Below are positions 1 through 6,771 of a DNA stretch of 9,528 nt, piece after piece. The translations under genes and the position numbers were made by a program. Within the stretch, counting starts at the first letter, position 1. Every line of letters starts with the position of its first letter. The notes under the pieces are model-generated. The model did not search any database and had not been told where the DNA came from. It saw only the letters and a program-made list of their open reading frames with translations. Source of the DNA: Candidatus Peregrinibacteria bacterium (GTDB taxonomy: Bacteria > Patescibacteriota > Gracilibacteria > UBA1369 > PNNO01). The stretch is taken from positions 1-9,528 of the forward strand of contig WJKT01000109.1 in the NCBI GenBank assembly GCA_014728955.1, read 5' to 3'.

Positions 1-17
1 ATATTAGTATAGTAAAA

Positions 18-104
18 GCCGAAGTGGCGGAATTGGTAGACGCGCGCGACTCAAAATCGCGTTCCATTTATGGAGTGAGGGTTCGATTCCCTCCTTCGGC
101 ACCA
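18..104 (+). tRNA. tRNA-Leu, anticodon CAA
   Basis: This is a class II tRNA that decodes the leucine codon UUG. The acceptor stem GCCGAAG (18-24) pairs with CTTCGGC (94-100), the discriminator base is A at 101, and CCA is encoded at 102-104. The D-arm contains the GG of AATTGGTAGA. The anticodon stem CGCGA/TCGCG encloses the loop CTCAAAA, which puts CAA at 52-54. The long variable arm TCCA-TTTA-TGGA is typical of leucine tRNAs. The T-arm is GAGGG-TTCGATT-CCCTC. The gene faces uvrC, and its CCA end lies only 7 bp from the uvrC stop codon. Confidence 0.97.
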
Positions 105-130
105 TTGCTTTCTAAGCAAACATGGTTTTT
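105..130 (+). terminator. possible weak terminator hairpin between tRNA-Leu and uvrC
   Basis: TTGCTT (105-110) pairs with AAGCAA (114-119) around a 3-base loop, directly after the tRNA CCA. A run of five T follows at 126-130, separated from the stem by six bases, so it is not a canonical intrinsic terminator for the tRNA. On the opposite strand the same hairpin contains the last codons and the stop codon of uvrC but is followed by no T-run. It is the only candidate end signal between these two converging genes. Confidence 0.3.
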
Positions 131-2145
131 GAACGAAGCTTTTTATTATAATTAATGGCAAAGCGGTGAGCTTCATCACGAATTTGCTGGAGCAAGTAAA
201 GCCCTTCGGAGGTTTTTTCCATAATAATCGGTTGTGTGCGCCCCGGTATAAAAAGATGTTCGAATTTTTTAGCAATAGCAACCAAAGGAATATCAAGATT
301 ATGCTCTTTTAATACTGAAACACCTTGTGACAATTGTCCCTTCCCCCCATCAATCATAATCAGGTCCGGCATTATGGTGAATCCTTTTTCCTTTTTATAT
401 GCACTCTTATTAAGAAGAAAATAATGCTTCTTTTTGTGCGATGACAGCTCATCGGGTATTTTCTTTATATGACGAAAACCGGCCGCCTTAACAATAGGTT
501 TCTGGGTTGCCAAGCATTCTATATACACCCGGTTTTTTTTTGCTTTTTCTGCAAGCAATCTTATAAAATCTTCCTGCAGCTTCTTTTTTTTAGTTTTCCA
601 TTGTAATGAAGAAATAACAGAAATGGTATCGTTGTTCTCCAGCTTTGCTGTAGCAATAACTTTGTTTTTGTATTTCCCTTTTGCCTGCCCTTTTCGTACT
701 GATAACGTTACATCGTGCTGACTTTTTACCAAATATGCACTTCTTCTTTTTATTACTTCCATCATTGCCGCAAAATCATCCGGTTTTCCTTCTTCAACCG
801 TTTTGATTTTAAACCGCTTGTACTGTTTTTTAATAGGTATGCCATTTTCAAAGACAACCATTGACGCAACTTGATTTGTCCCCCCCAAGTGTGAAATATC
901 AAAACATTCAATACGTTTGGGTTTTTTATCCAACTGCAAGGCCTCGGCTATATCCTGCAGTGCCTTTTTTCGTTTAGCCTTATCGGATTGCCAACGTACT
1001 TGATTTTGTTTTACAAAATTTTTAACATTTCGTAACGTTAAATCGAGTATTTTTTTCTTCTCTCCTCTTTGTGGTTTTATAATAGTTACCGTTTGATCAG
1101 CACGGCTGGCGATCATGTCATGTAGTGAAGAATCCGTAATAGAAACAGGGCTTATTATTTGTTTTGGGAAATCGGTAGCTTGCGCATAATATTGAGATAA
1201 AAACGAGGTAATAATCTCTTCTTTGTCGCTTCCTTTGTTCTGTGCTTCAAACGCTTTTAAAATAAAGTTTTCCTGATTTATCAGTTTTCCATCACGTATC
1301 ATAAATAGCGTAACAAAAGCCTTTCCATGCTGACTTATACACTGTACGGAATCAATATCAATTCGTTTTGGCGAACTGATAATTTGTTTTTCGCTAATAT
1401 CTTTTATGGCGTACAACTTATCTCTTAATTTCGCCGCTTTTTCAAATTGTTTGTTGCGCGCCGCCTTATTCATTCTTCGATTTAGTGTTTCGATAATCTC
1501 TTCGGTATTCCCTTTTAAGAATCGGATAATTTGTTCGATTATTTCGTGATACTCCTCTTTGGTACACTTGTTAATACAGGGCCCGACACATCGTTTTATA
1601 TGGTAATCAAGGCATGGGTATTTCATTGTTTTTTTACGTACTATTACCGTTTCGTTTTGTTGCTCTAATTCCAGATTGCAATGACGATACGGGAAGATTT
1701 TTTTTAATACGTTTAAGGTCTTTTTTACTTTGCTTGCAGCCGTTTTAGGACCAAAATATAGTGCTCCGTCCTGCTCAACTTTACGAACAACACTAATGCG
1801 CGGGAAATCCTCATTTTTTGTTATTTTTATATAAACAAAATTCTTATCATCCTTCATGAGGATGTTATATTTTGGTTTACGTTCTTTAATAAGATTGGTC
1901 TCCAGTAGTATTGCCTCGAGTTCACTGCCAACAACGGTAGTATGAATATCGTGAATATGTTGAACAAGCTTTTGAATTCGTACTGAATGGTTGTCGTATC
2001 GTTGGAAATAACTTTTTACTCTTTTCTTAAGATTAATTGCTTTCCCTACATAGATGACCTCTCCTTCTTTATCGATAAATTGATACACGCCGGTACTGGC
2101 GGGAATGCTGGAGAGCAATTTTTTAATTTTGGCACGTATTTTCAT
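112..2145 (-). CDS. uvrC: excinuclease ABC subunit C, with internal insertion and no C-terminal HhH domain
   Basis: UvrC makes the two incisions flanking a DNA lesion after UvrA and UvrB locate it. Using the ATG at 2145 (677 residues), a GIY-YIG nuclease domain for the 3' cut occupies about 13-95, with Y21, Y32, R42, E82 and N94 at the conserved sites. Cysteines 156, 178, 186 and 190 match the Fe-S cysteines reported for E. coli UvrC. A UVR, UvrB-binding helix lies at about 216-247. The RNase H-like nuclease for the 5' cut begins at about 410 (ECFDISH, D416) and continues at MIDGGKGQL (D599) and RDEAHRFA (H660). Two oddities: about 120 extra residues (469-590) split the RNase H domain, and the protein stops 17 residues after H660, so the tandem helix-hairpin-helix region is missing. 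A GTG five codons upstream (2160) is in frame, but GAGGA at 2154-2158 favours the ATG. The family call is secure; the state of the 5' nuclease is not. Confidence 0.96.
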   Translation of the reverse strand: MKIRAKIKKLLSSIPASTGVYQFIDKEGEVIYVGKAINLKKRVKSYFQRYDNHSVRIQKLVQHIHDIHTTVVGSELEAILLETNLIKERKPKYNILMKDDKNFVYIKITKNEDFPRISVVRKVEQDGALYFGPKTAASKVKKTLNVLKKIFPYRHCNLELEQQNETVIVRKKTMKYPCLDYHIKRCVGPCINKCTKEEYHEIIEQIIRFLKGNTEEIIETLNRRMNKAARNKQFEKAAKLRDKLYAIKDISEKQIISSPKRIDIDSVQCISQHGKAFVTLFMIRDGKLINQENFILKAFEAQNKGSDKEEIITSFLSQYYAQATDFPKQIISPVSITDSSLHDMIASRADQTVTIIKPQRGEKKKILDLTLRNVKNFVKQNQVRWQSDKAKRKKALQDIAEALQLDKKPKRIECFDISHLGGTNQVASMVVFENGIPIKKQYKRFKIKTVEEGKPDDFAAMMEVIKRRSAYLVKSQHDVTLSVRKGQAKGKYKNKVIATAKLENNDTISVISSLQWKTKKKKLQEDFIRLLAEKAKKNRVYIECLATQKPIVKAAGFRHIKKIPDELSSHKKKHYFLLNKSAYKKEKGFTIMPDLIMIDGGKGQLSQGVSVLKEHNLDIPLVAIAKKFEHLFIPGRTQPIIMEKTSEGLYLLQQIRDEAHRFAINYNKKLRSKTMFA

Positions 2146-2153
2146 AAAAAAAA

Positions 2154-2160
2154 TCCTCAC
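2154..2160 (-). promoter_or_regulatory. Shine-Dalgarno site of uvrC
   Basis: The minus strand reads GTGAGGA, with GAGGA complementary to the 16S anti-SD. Eight T residues separate it from the ATG at 2145. It decides the start in favour of this ATG over the GTG at 2160, which overlaps the site itself. It is the only clear SD site in front of any gene in the window, and it is also part of a terminator stem, so the SD match could be incidental. Confidence 0.6.
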
Positions 2161-2171
2161 ATCGTACCATT

Positions 2172-2180
2172 ACTATAGCA
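2172..2180 (-). promoter_or_regulatory. candidate extended -10 promoter of uvrC inside the terminator loop
   Basis: The minus strand reads TGCTATAGT, an extended -10 element (TGn followed by TATAGT, one mismatch to TATAAT). It lies mostly in the loop of the terminator hairpin. No good -35 box sits 17 bases upstream (CTTATT), which is acceptable for extended -10 promoters. Transcription would begin near 2165, giving a leader of about 20 bases that starts at the 3' arm of the hairpin and so lacks the 5' arm. The match is visible; its use is inferred. Confidence 0.45.
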
Positions 2181-2208
2181 CGATGCGAGGATAAAATAAG
2201 ATGTGTTT

Positions 2209-4293
2209 TTACAATCCGGCTTGATCAAATCTATAGAATAATGCTGCAACATCTCCACGTTCCATTCCTTCTGCAGGATAGAAATTTCCTGAAGCATCAG
2301 CATCAATTAATGCATAATCTTTTGAGAATTGAACGTATGTTGAATACCAAACATCATTTGGCGTGTCGTTATACGGATCAGTTGGAGAAACAACGCCACT
2401 TAAGTCAACTCCTGAAGTTTCCAGGAATATTTTGAGCATCTCTACTCTGTTCACCTGTTGATCAGGTTTGAACGTTCCATCTCCATATCCTTCAATAATA
2501 TTTTCATTTTGTCCCGTTCTGAGGTACGTCATGTACCATGCGTTAATAATAACGTCGCTAAATCCAAGGTCGGTACCATCGTCAGGAAGTAATGGAATAT
2601 TGAAACCGAGTAGAATTACTTTTGTTGTTTCAGCGCGGTTAATGATATCTCCCGGCCTAAATGTTCCGTCAGGATATCCAGAAAAAATACCTTCGTTTTT
2701 CACGTAGGTGATTGCAGGACAAAGAGGATCGGTATACGCAACATCCGGGAATCCGGCACAATCTTGTTGGCTTGCCGCAAAATCAACGGTTACATTTCCT
2801 ACTTGTGCCGCATATCCTTCAGAATTTTCCGCATAGATTTCAAATTCGTATGTTTTTTCATCAACAACATTGTTGCTGTTATCGGTTCCATCCCACACGG
2901 CAGTGTGTGTCCCCGATGTTTGAACGCCGGTAAATACTTCTTTAACAACATCTGTTCCGTCCAAAATTTCAATGCGAACATCTGAGGTCACATTTAAATC
3001 GTATGAAAGTGTTGTCGTGTCATTAAGTCCGTCTCCGTCTGGCGAGAACGTATTAGGGCTGGCAGTTGAGCTATGCACTTCAGGTTGAGTTGCCACATCA
3101 CCATCTGCTTCAATTGCTCCCGGATCGGTGTTGTATTGCGCATCTTCGTCACCATCTTTTGGCCGTGCATCTCCGAAATAATCGTCGGTGATTTCCGCTA
3201 ATTCCGTTCCTTTATCAATACATTCAGACCCTGTCCCAAGTTCATAATCATTCTCATTGAGAGAGTTCACATTTGCCAATAACGGATCGCATGCAAGATC
3301 GTTTGTAGACATAGTGTGTCCGAGCGAGCCATTGTCATGGTATACGTTGTAATCATACGTTGCTGATCCGGCAATGTCCGCAGCTTTCGAAGTGTTATTT
3401 GCTATAACATTGTTCATGAATTCAGCTCCGGTTGTTCCCGAAGCAACATAAATACCGGTGTTGTTGTTCACAATGGTATTGTTGTATGCTTTTGAATTAT
3501 CCCGAACGTTAACGCCGGTTCCCGATGCTTTTGTAATAATATTGTTATAGATAAGAGAATTATCCGCTACAATAGTATAAAAACCAGTGTTGTCGTATAA
3601 GAAATTATGATGGATTTCAGATGTACTCGGTGTTCCGTCCACAAGAATACCGCCACCAAAGGCTTCAACTTGATGGATAAAGTTATTTGACACATCAATA
3701 TCGTCTCCGTCTTCAGCATAAACGGCGATTCCTCCACCAAGTGTTGTAGAGTCGACTATTTCAATTTCCGAAATACTAATATTGTAATTTGTCGCATTGT
3801 CACCATCATCTGTATTGACGTTAATAACCGATCCAGCTCCACTTGATTGATCATAAATCTTAAGACCGGAAAGGTTTGAATTAATATTTGTCACTTCGAT
3901 TGTATTGTCACTTCCACCTCGTATTGCACTTTGATGGTTGGCAACATCTCTATCATCAAAATTATTGTAATATCCTCCGTAAAGAGAAATGTCTTTACCC
4001 GATAATTCTAATGGGAAGGTTTCGTTACTATAATCACCTTCGGCAATATAAATTTGATAATTGGTAGCAGTGCCATTATTGGCAATATCCAGAGCCTTGG
4101 TGATGGTTTGTACAGGATTTGCTTTATCTCCTGCATTTGTATCTGCACCGTTCACATCGTCAACATATAGTGGGTTGAGGATAACAAGCGGCACAAAAGG
4201 TTCGATGACAAAATAAGCGCCTGCCGGCAAAGCCATGGTAACGAACATAGCTATCCCGACAAAAACGGTCATCATTCTCCTCAGTGTTTTCAT
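2209..4293 (-). CDS. exported beta-helix surface protein with Ig-like domain and three SLH domains
   Basis: This 694-residue protein is predicted to be secreted and held to the cell surface. A signal peptide (1-26) has basic residues, a hydrophobic core and an AGA cleavage site. YVDDVNGADTNAG followed by NPVQTITKALDIA (43-70) resembles the entry to DUF1565/pectin-lyase-like folds. Residues of about 130-400 are rich in short N-rich coils (NN-x-I patterns such as IYNNII, AYNNTIV), typical of right-handed parallel beta-helices. A FlgD-like Ig domain follows (about 411-505, with SPNTFSPDGDGLND and AVWDGTDNSNN). Three SLH repeats end the protein (about 512-560, 578-625, 640-690), including GYPDGTFRP and GYGDGTFKP. 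SLH domains bind cell-wall polymers in other bacteria; the wall ligand here is unknown. No SD precedes the ATG: the leader is C- and T-rich. It has its own promoter and terminator. Beta-helices can be adhesins or carbohydrate-active enzymes; I see no catalytic signature, so an adhesin or S-layer role is only an inference. Confidence 0.88.
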   Translation of the reverse strand: MKTLRRMMTVFVGIAMFVTMALPAGAYFVIEPFVPLVILNPLYVDDVNGADTNAGDKANPVQTITKALDIANNGTATNYQIYIAEGDYSNETFPLELSGKDISLYGGYYNNFDDRDVANHQSAIRGGSDNTIEVTNINSNLSGLKIYDQSSGAGSVINVNTDDGDNATNYNISISEIEIVDSTTLGGGIAVYAEDGDDIDVSNNFIHQVEAFGGGILVDGTPSTSEIHHNFLYDNTGFYTIVADNSLIYNNIITKASGTGVNVRDNSKAYNNTIVNNNTGIYVASGTTGAEFMNNVIANNTSKAADIAGSATYDYNVYHDNGSLGHTMSTNDLACDPLLANVNSLNENDYELGTGSECIDKGTELAEITDDYFGDARPKDGDEDAQYNTDPGAIEADGDVATQPEVHSSTASPNTFSPDGDGLNDTTTLSYDLNVTSDVRIEILDGTDVVKEVFTGVQTSGTHTAVWDGTDNSNNVVDEKTYEFEIYAENSEGYAAQVGNVTVDFAASQQDCAGFPDVAYTDPLCPAITYVKNEGIFSGYPDGTFRPGDIINRAETTKVILLGFNIPLLPDDGTDLGFSDVIINAWYMTYLRTGQNENIIEGYGDGTFKPDQQVNRVEMLKIFLETSGVDLSGVVSPTDPYNDTPNDVWYSTYVQFSKDYALIDADASGNFYPAEGMERGDVAALFYRFDQAGL

Positions 4294-4320
4294 GGAGAAA
4301 GGGGGTTAAGAACAAATATA

Positions 4321-4349
4321 AGTATATAAGGATTAATTTAATTTGTCAC
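4321..4349 (-). promoter_or_regulatory. sigma70-type promoter of the beta-helix/SLH gene
   Basis: On the minus strand, GTGACA (4344-4349, five of six matches to TTGACA) is followed after exactly 17 bases by TATACT (4321-4326, five of six matches to TATAAT). Transcription would start near 4314, giving a leader of about 20 bases that ends in AACCCCCTTTCTCC just before the ATG. That leader has no purine-rich SD sequence. Confidence 0.65.
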
Positions 4350-4394
4350 TTCAATATATCAAAACGACTGAAAATTGTTTTTATTACAAATTAA

Positions 4395-4428
4395 CTGGCA
4401 AAATATGTAAAGAAGTGTATAGTATAAT
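4395..4428 (+). promoter_or_regulatory. candidate promoter of the nucleotidyltransferase-like gene
   Basis: Two overlapping -10 candidates are visible. CTGGCA (4395-4400, four of six matches) lies 17 bases before TATAGT (4418-4423), and a perfect TATAAT (4423-4428) directly follows but lacks a -35 box at the right distance. Either would give a leader of only about 12-17 bases before the ATG at 4447, without an SD site. It shares the 4294-4446 intergenic region with the divergent surface-protein promoter. Confidence 0.5.
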
Positions 4429-4446
4429 TCCTGTAAGTTGTCTTAA

Positions 4447-5520
4447 ATGAGTGAATCTGAAACCCTAAAACGAAAAAAAGCATTACTTCAGACAATCACG
4501 TTTTTTGATATTTTCGATTTTGCCCTTACCCGAGAGGAATTGTGCGATTATATGCTTTATAAGCGATGGGCGCTGGATGAACTTAAGGCTTTTACCGATC
4601 ATGAACGTTTTATTGTTGAGACGCATAGCCATGTTTATTTAAAAGGACGTGCTCTTTCTCTTAAAGTAAGGAAGGACAAAGAACATCAGGCACGCCAATT
4701 GATCAAAAAGGCAAAGAAATATGTAAAATATATGCAAATGCTGCCCTTTGTCAGAACGGTTGCTTTGTGTAACAGCCTTTCCTTTTATAATGCTGAACGA
4801 GAAAGTGACATTGATTTGTTTATTATTACTGAAAAAAAGCGATTATTTTTCGCCCGAAGCATGGTTTGGCTTTTTACTCAGTTGCTGGGATTGCGAAGAC
4901 ATGGCAATAAAACAAAAGGGCGCTTTTGCCTTACTTTCTTTATTTCCAGAGACCATTTGAACATAGAACATATTAAACATGATAATGATATTTATTTTAT
5001 TTTTTGGCTACGTTTAATGCGACCGCTTATAGGCCAAAAGACCTATCGCGAATTTATTGCGGAAAACACCTGGCTTTCACGTTATTTTTCATATCCTATA
5101 GATCAAAAAAAACATCTTCTCCCCTCTTCTCCAGGGCTTATGCGAATGCAGAAAATACTTGAATTTCTCTTTAAAGGACGGTTTGGTGATGTAATAGAGT
5201 GGTTGCTTAAAAAATGGCAGAAAAAAAGGAGTCGGAAAAAAGCCGATGCGCTTAAAAATGATGATGGCATTATTATTACCGATACTATTTTGAAATTTCA
5301 TAACAATGATATGAGAAAACAGTATCACTCGTTATGGGCAAAGCGATATGCTCAATTTGAACAATTTCTCATTTTTACTCCTTCCGATTACGATAAACAA
5401 TTTTTACCGCAGTCCCATCGAAGCCGAACTCCTTCCTCAATTCGTTCTCCACGTAGCGACGATACGAAAAGTGAAATGCCTGTGCATTATTCACAAAAAG
5501 AACAAACTCCGGCGGATTAA
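4447..5520 (+). CDS. nucleotidyltransferase-like protein of unknown substrate
   Basis: The 357-residue product appears cytosolic. The N-terminal part (about 11-75, with TITFFDIFDFALTREEL) resembles a winged-helix segment that begins a family of nucleotidyltransferase-like proteins I associate with Patescibacteria. The pol-beta-type signature follows: NSLSFYNAERESDIDLFII (109-127) matches the pattern of a small-residue turn followed by D-x-D, with D121 and D123 as probable metal ligands. The canonical GS is replaced by NS. A helical middle (about 130-215) contains FCLTFFIS and the motif NTWLSRYF, also part of that family as I know it. Substrate and partners cannot be read from sequence. Residues 310-357 are encoded antisense to the der 3' end and look like low-complexity, non-conserved sequence (SHRSRTPSSIRSPRSDDTK), probably a tail gained when an earlier stop was lost. 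No SD site precedes the ATG. Confidence 0.75.
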   Translation: MSESETLKRKKALLQTITFFDIFDFALTREELCDYMLYKRWALDELKAFTDHERFIVETHSHVYLKGRALSLKVRKDKEHQARQLIKKAKKYVKYMQMLPFVRTVALCNSLSFYNAERESDIDLFIITEKKRLFFARSMVWLFTQLLGLRRHGNKTKGRFCLTFFISRDHLNIEHIKHDNDIYFIFWLRLMRPLIGQKTYREFIAENTWLSRYFSYPIDQKKHLLPSSPGLMRMQKILEFLFKGRFGDVIEWLLKKWQKKRSRKKADALKNDDGIIITDTILKFHNNDMRKQYHSLWAKRYAQFEQFLIFTPSDYDKQFLPQSHRSRTPSSIRSPRSDDTKSEMPVHYSQKEQTPAD

Positions 5521-6709
5521 CATCTGTTTGCGTTATATACAAAATTTTTGGTCTGATTCTTTTTGTGCCGGTGGGGACATGTTTGTATACAATCTTTTTA
5601 ATAAATGAATTAAGGCGTGCTGTTGGGATTCGTTTGTTGCGCTGCTCCATAATGCTTTGCGCAATATCAAAGATTTTTGTGATATTCTTTTTTTCCACTG
5701 CCGAGGTCATGATAAGGGGTGCCCACGGGAGAAATACTAGTTTTCGTTGCAGCATGGCAATATACCTATCAAGCTGCTTTTGATTTTCAGCCAAATCGAT
5801 TTTATTGAGGATAATAATTACTCCTTTTTTCGCCTCTTGAATGAATTGCGCAATATGCATGTCTTGCTTTGAAAAAGGCTCTCCAAAATCAATAACCAGT
5901 AAGGCAACGTCACTCTTTTCTAGCGCATTAAAGCATCGAATACTACTGAATTTTTCGATTCCCTTTTTAATCTTCCCACGCCTCTTTAATCCGGCGGTAT
6001 CAATTAAAGTAAAGGGCGCATTGTTATATGTAATATGTGTATTGGTTGCGTCGCGGGTTGTTCCAGGTGTATCCGAGACGATAACCTTCTTTTTGCCTAC
6101 AAGTGCATTCACCAAAGAAGATTTCCCAACATTCGGTTTTCCCAGGAAGCACAATTTTATCGCCTTATCGATATCGGTATCGTTTTCCGTTTTAGTTTCA
6201 GGTTTTATACCCAAACTGCTTAATAGACTTATTGTTCTTTTTTTAAGGTCATCAATGCCGGAATTATGGATTGCAGAGACTTCAACGGGATCGCCAAATC
6301 CAAGCTTGTATAGTTCTATAACGCGTTCTTCGGCTTCATGACTGTCGCATTTGTTTGCAACAAGAACAGATTCTTTATCCGATTTGCGCAGAATAGTTGC
6401 CGCCGAGTAATCATCGGCAGTTAATGGATCGCTTGCATCGACAACAAAATAAATAATATCAGCTTCTTCGATTGCTAATTCCGCTTGTGCTTGTATATCC
6501 GCTTCAATGCTGTCTTTTTTCCCATACTCAAGACCGCCGGTATCAACCAACGTGATTTCGTAATCTTCTATTTCCATGCCTTGATAAATGCGATCGCGTG
6601 TTGTTCCCGCTTCCGAGGCTATAACCGCCAGACGTTTTCCGATAAGACGATTAAATAATGTGGATTTTCCAACATTGGGACGTCCGACAATGGCGACAAG
6701 AGGTTTCAT
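5375..6709 (-). CDS. der: ribosome-assembly GTPase Der (EngA)
   Basis: Der is a two-G-domain GTPase needed for maturation of the 50S ribosomal subunit. In 444 residues from the ATG at 6709, the first G domain has GRPNVGKS (9-16), TTRD (36-39), DTGG (56-59) and NKCD (119-122). The second has GKPNVGKS (190-197), TTRD (217-220), DTAGLKRRGKI (237-247), NKID (302-305) and SAVEKKN (336-342). A KH-like domain follows (about 360-444), with FSYRRYVENELRKEFGFDGT. The length and ending are normal for the family, so the C-terminus is genuine even though it overlaps the convergent nucleotidyltransferase-like gene by 146 bp. A TTG 15 codons upstream (6754) is in frame, but the Der family begins at MKPLVAIVG, so I use the ATG. 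No SD site is visible before it. Confidence 0.97.
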   Translation of the reverse strand: MKPLVAIVGRPNVGKSTLFNRLIGKRLAVIASEAGTTRDRIYQGMEIEDYEITLVDTGGLEYGKKDSIEADIQAQAELAIEEADIIYFVVDASDPLTADDYSAATILRKSDKESVLVANKCDSHEAEERVIELYKLGFGDPVEVSAIHNSGIDDLKKRTISLLSSLGIKPETKTENDTDIDKAIKLCFLGKPNVGKSSLVNALVGKKKVIVSDTPGTTRDATNTHITYNNAPFTLIDTAGLKRRGKIKKGIEKFSSIRCFNALEKSDVALLVIDFGEPFSKQDMHIAQFIQEAKKGVIIILNKIDLAENQKQLDRYIAMLQRKLVFLPWAPLIMTSAVEKKNITKIFDIAQSIMEQRNKRIPTARLNSFIKKIVYKHVPTGTKRIRPKILYITQTDVNPPEFVLFVNNAQAFHFSYRRYVENELRKEFGFDGTAVKIVYRNRKE

Positions 6710-6731
6710 ATCTATAGTTAATTGCTGGATT

Positions 6732-6760
6732 ATTGTAATGCAAATCCCCTTCAATGAAAA
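6732..6760 (-). promoter_or_regulatory. candidate promoter of der
   Basis: The minus strand shows TTTTCA (6755-6760, four of six matches to TTGACA), a 17-base spacer and TACAAT (6732-6737, five of six matches to TATAAT). Transcription would start near 6724, leaving a leader of about 15 bases before the ATG at 6709. The -35 match is modest. The element overlaps the in-frame TTG codon at 6754, which argues against that codon as the start. Confidence 0.4.
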
Positions 6761-6771
6761 TGAAACTTTTT

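Larger units (their letters stand above)
2146..2192 (-). terminator. intrinsic terminator of the surface-protein gene, overlapping uvrC start signals
   Basis: On the minus strand, 17 bases after the stop codon of the surface-protein gene, a 13-base arm (2180-2192, ATCCTCGCATCGT) pairs with 2153-2165 (ACGATGTGAGGAT) with one G-T wobble. The loop is 14 bases. A run of T follows directly (2146-2153). This is a textbook intrinsic terminator. Its 3' arm also contains the ribosome-binding site of uvrC, and the T-run is the spacer before the uvrC ATG. Confidence 0.85.
4294..4446. other. divergent intergenic region between the SLH gene and the nucleotidyltransferase-like gene
   Basis: This AT-rich stretch of 153 bases holds the two divergent promoters listed separately. 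About 45 bases lie between their -35 boxes (4350-4394). I see no strong palindromic operator, small gene or RNA structure in it. Confidence 0.6.

Noticed and set aside
8..13. TATAGT just upstream of tRNA-Leu, as a -10 for a leaderless tRNA transcript
   Set aside because: The match ends four bases before the mature 5' end, but the -35 region lies outside the window and the tRNA may belong to a longer transcript. It cannot be judged here.
2146..2160. GTG at 2160 as the uvrC start
   Set aside because: It overlaps the SD site and would add five residues (MRIFF) encoded by the SD and terminator T-run, with no SD of its own.
2209..4293. Reading the beta-helix protein as a pectate lyase
   Set aside because: The fold resembles pectin-lyase-like helices, but I see no calcium-binding or catalytic arginine signature, and the SLH and Ig modules fit a structural or adhesive role as well.
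5841..6341. A 166-codon open frame on the plus strand inside der
   Set aside because: It lies entirely antisense to conserved Der GTPase motifs and its product has no recognisable features. It is a by-product of Der codon use.
6710..6754. TTG at 6754 as the der start
   Set aside because: It would add 15 residues not found in the Der family and overlaps the candidate promoter. The ATG at 6709 matches the family's N-terminus.
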